The notes beneath the pieces are model-generated. The model was not told the origin of the DNA, made no database searches, and saw only the letters and a list, made by a program, of their open reading frames with translations. From assembly GCA_018389105.1 (NCBI GenBank), contig JACATO010002730.1, positions 3,702,501 through 3,766,500 of the forward strand: 64,000 nt of DNA, in the 5' to 3' direction. Below, piece by piece: positions 62,341 to 64,000 of this stretch (positions are counted from its first letter, which is position 1; each line of letters starts with the position of its first letter). The stretch is from Nautilus pompilius. Its lineage: Eukaryota; Mollusca; Cephalopoda; Nautilida; Nautilidae. Made by a program: the position numbers and the translations under genes.

Positions 62341-64000
62341 GCTGAAAGTTATTCTTGTAGATTGGTTCTTTCTTCTGAAATAGAATAGTGTACTAATGCT
62401 ATTTGTCCACTGCCAGATTATATCGCTGGTATGTTTCTAGGTAATTTCTTAGGCATACAGAGAACCCTATTCATGGACATGTACAATTACAGAATACCCG
62501 GTGGTCAACTGGTTCTGCAGTGGTCTAGATATTAAGATGGACATAACAATCATTAATTCCTGGTGATTTCAACAGCAGAAGAATTATAATTGTATTATTG
62601 AAATAGGGAAGATGATGCCTGTATGTGCTGCAGGTTTTGCATTGTACCAGTGTTCTTGCTTTGTTTTGTGTGCGTTCTACTTTTTATGTTGATTATGTTT
62701 GGCACTTGTCATGATTTGAATTCTGTCTGTGCGCATTTTCATAATAGTTTTTCTTAACAGTTATAATGATAGAATTTGATGAAACTAGAGCTTCAGATAT
62801 AACAAAGCCCTTCTTCAGTACTAAAAATTTTTTTAAAGATATTTTAATTATTTAAAGAAAAGTCTTAGTTCAGTATTATGTGCTTTGCATGCTTTTAATG
62901 CATTGTGTTAACAAATGCATATTTTCTGTGATGGATAAATCCTTCGGGGCCAGATGTTTGGAAGTTTTGAAGAAAATATAATATACTAGGATAGGGTTTT
63001 TAAAAAAAAGAAATCTTTGTCATTTACATATTAGTTTTAGATACTTTTTTGCATAGTGTCAGTGTAAAGAACTATTGATTTTGGTGGAAGTTATTAGTGA
63101 AGATATGCTAGTGTTAATCAAACAGTATGTGCTCTAGTTGCTCATTTTATCCTGTGAAGTAAATAATGTCATGGGGACTATTTTTTATGTTCACAGTGAT
63201 ATTACTAAAAATGGTATCCCTGTTTCAAAATGTAGTTGTAGTACAGATAGTTATTATTAATTTTTGCATATAATTCTAATATGTATTATCTATAAATATA
63301 TAGTGCAAATATAGATGATATAGTTGCTAAATGTTATCCTAGAAATTGCTTAATTGTATATCTCTAATACTTCTAGACATTCATTTAAACTCCATGAAGG
63401 AAATAAAAAGTTCTTGAGGAAACCAAAAGAACTTTTGGTATTTAATGTATTTTATTCTATAATTTTATATCACAGGTTTTTATTATATGTAGTAATTGCA
63501 TAATTATGCACCTCTTTTTATGTAAGAAAACCTGTGATAGCTTTAGAAGATCCCACCATAACAGGCATTTATTTAAAGTTGCCAAGTTGTATCTGAAATT
63601 ATTGTATTGATTACAGGTATGGATTGTTTGTACATTTAATTATTTAGGATGAAAACTGGTTAAAATAAACACATTTCAAATTTGCCAGAGCTGTATATTT
63701 AGAAGTTTCACTTATTGGAATTTGGTTAGTTTAAGGATTTTCTATTATATTTTATTTTTAATATTGTGATTTTATTGAGAGATGTTGTACATATGTAAAA
63801 GAATTCATTTTGTAGCTGATTTGATATGGTTTACAAATTAAAAACTTAATTTTATTTAAATTGGGCAATAGTTACCAATGGAAACAGGACAACTTTTTAC
63901 TCCAAAAAAAAAGAAGAATAAGCTAAACTAAAGGAAAATGAATAAAAAATTAGGTGAAAAAAATACTTTTAAATTATAGTGATAACAATACACATTATTA

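Larger units (their letters stand above)
51506..64000 (+). other. Presumed first intron, running beyond the window
   Basis: About 12.5 kb from the donor to the window end, with no recognisable exon on either strand. The first 1.8 kb stays CpG-rich and may hold regulatory DNA. After about 53.4 kb it becomes AT-rich and CpG-poor, and carries an (A)n run, (TTTC)n at 53,745-53,765, and the repeats listed separately. Short open frames (53,778-54,029, 58,529-58,753, 60,000-60,188 and 61,292-61,588) have no motifs. Confidence 0.45.

Noticed and set aside
1-64000. CRISPR array, bacterial operon, phage or retroviral provirus
   Set aside because: No direct-repeat/spacer array, ribosome-binding-site-led gene runs, paired long terminal repeats or viral protein motifs were seen. 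The DNA is animal-like.

Overview
The window is animal nuclear DNA. It is AT-rich, about two thirds A+T by eye, and dense in dinucleotide and trinucleotide microsatellites. It carries decayed Tc1/mariner/pogo (Tigger) DNA transposons, tRNA-derived SINEs and a LINE fragment, and shows one credible spliced gene start in 64 kb. The organism cannot be named from the sequence. A large-genome invertebrate fits best. A mollusc, perhaps a cephalopod, is my guess, from the microsatellite load, the repeat mix, the sparse genes and an apparently mosaic CpG pattern.

From 1 to about 49.8 kb I find no convincing host exon. It is a gene-poor tract with recognisable repeat fossils: two SINE-like elements sharing a 3' motif (4.3 and 34.4 kb); Tc1-like transposase remnants at 13.4-14.3 kb (+), 28.5-28.7 kb (-) and 41.85-42.5 kb (+), with a weaker candidate at 25.7 kb; a complete but broken mariner with 23-bp terminal inverted repeats and TA duplications (30,483-31,740); a reverse-transcriptase scrap (32.3-32.6 kb, -); and an internally deleted Tigger with terminal inverted repeats that keeps only the CENP-B-like DNA-binding part (45.4-46.3 kb). 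Long (CT)n, (GA)n, (GT)n, (ATT)n/(AGT)n and (AC)n tracts lie between them.

From about 49.8 to 53.3 kb the DNA becomes GC- and CpG-rich and resembles a promoter and first exon. A possible inverted CCAAT box, a run of TCAGT initiator-like motifs and a leader with several upstream ORFs precede a short exon at 51,439-51,505. That exon encodes a signal-peptide-like sequence and ends at a perfect CAG|GTAAGT donor in phase 1. This suggests a plus-strand gene for a secreted or membrane protein whose remaining exons lie beyond the window or are not recognisable here.

From about 53.4 kb to the end, the presumed first intron is AT-rich and strongly CpG-poor compared with the tract upstream of the promoter. 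That is the pattern expected of gene-body methylation. It holds a CpG-free decayed repeat block (58.2-60.5 kb), a possible hAT end (60,685) and a fragment of a Tigger-type element (61,159) that resembles elements I remember from vertebrates. The mobile elements are all dead copies. The working parts, as far as can be inferred, are the promoter region, the regulated leader and the first exon of the one gene.
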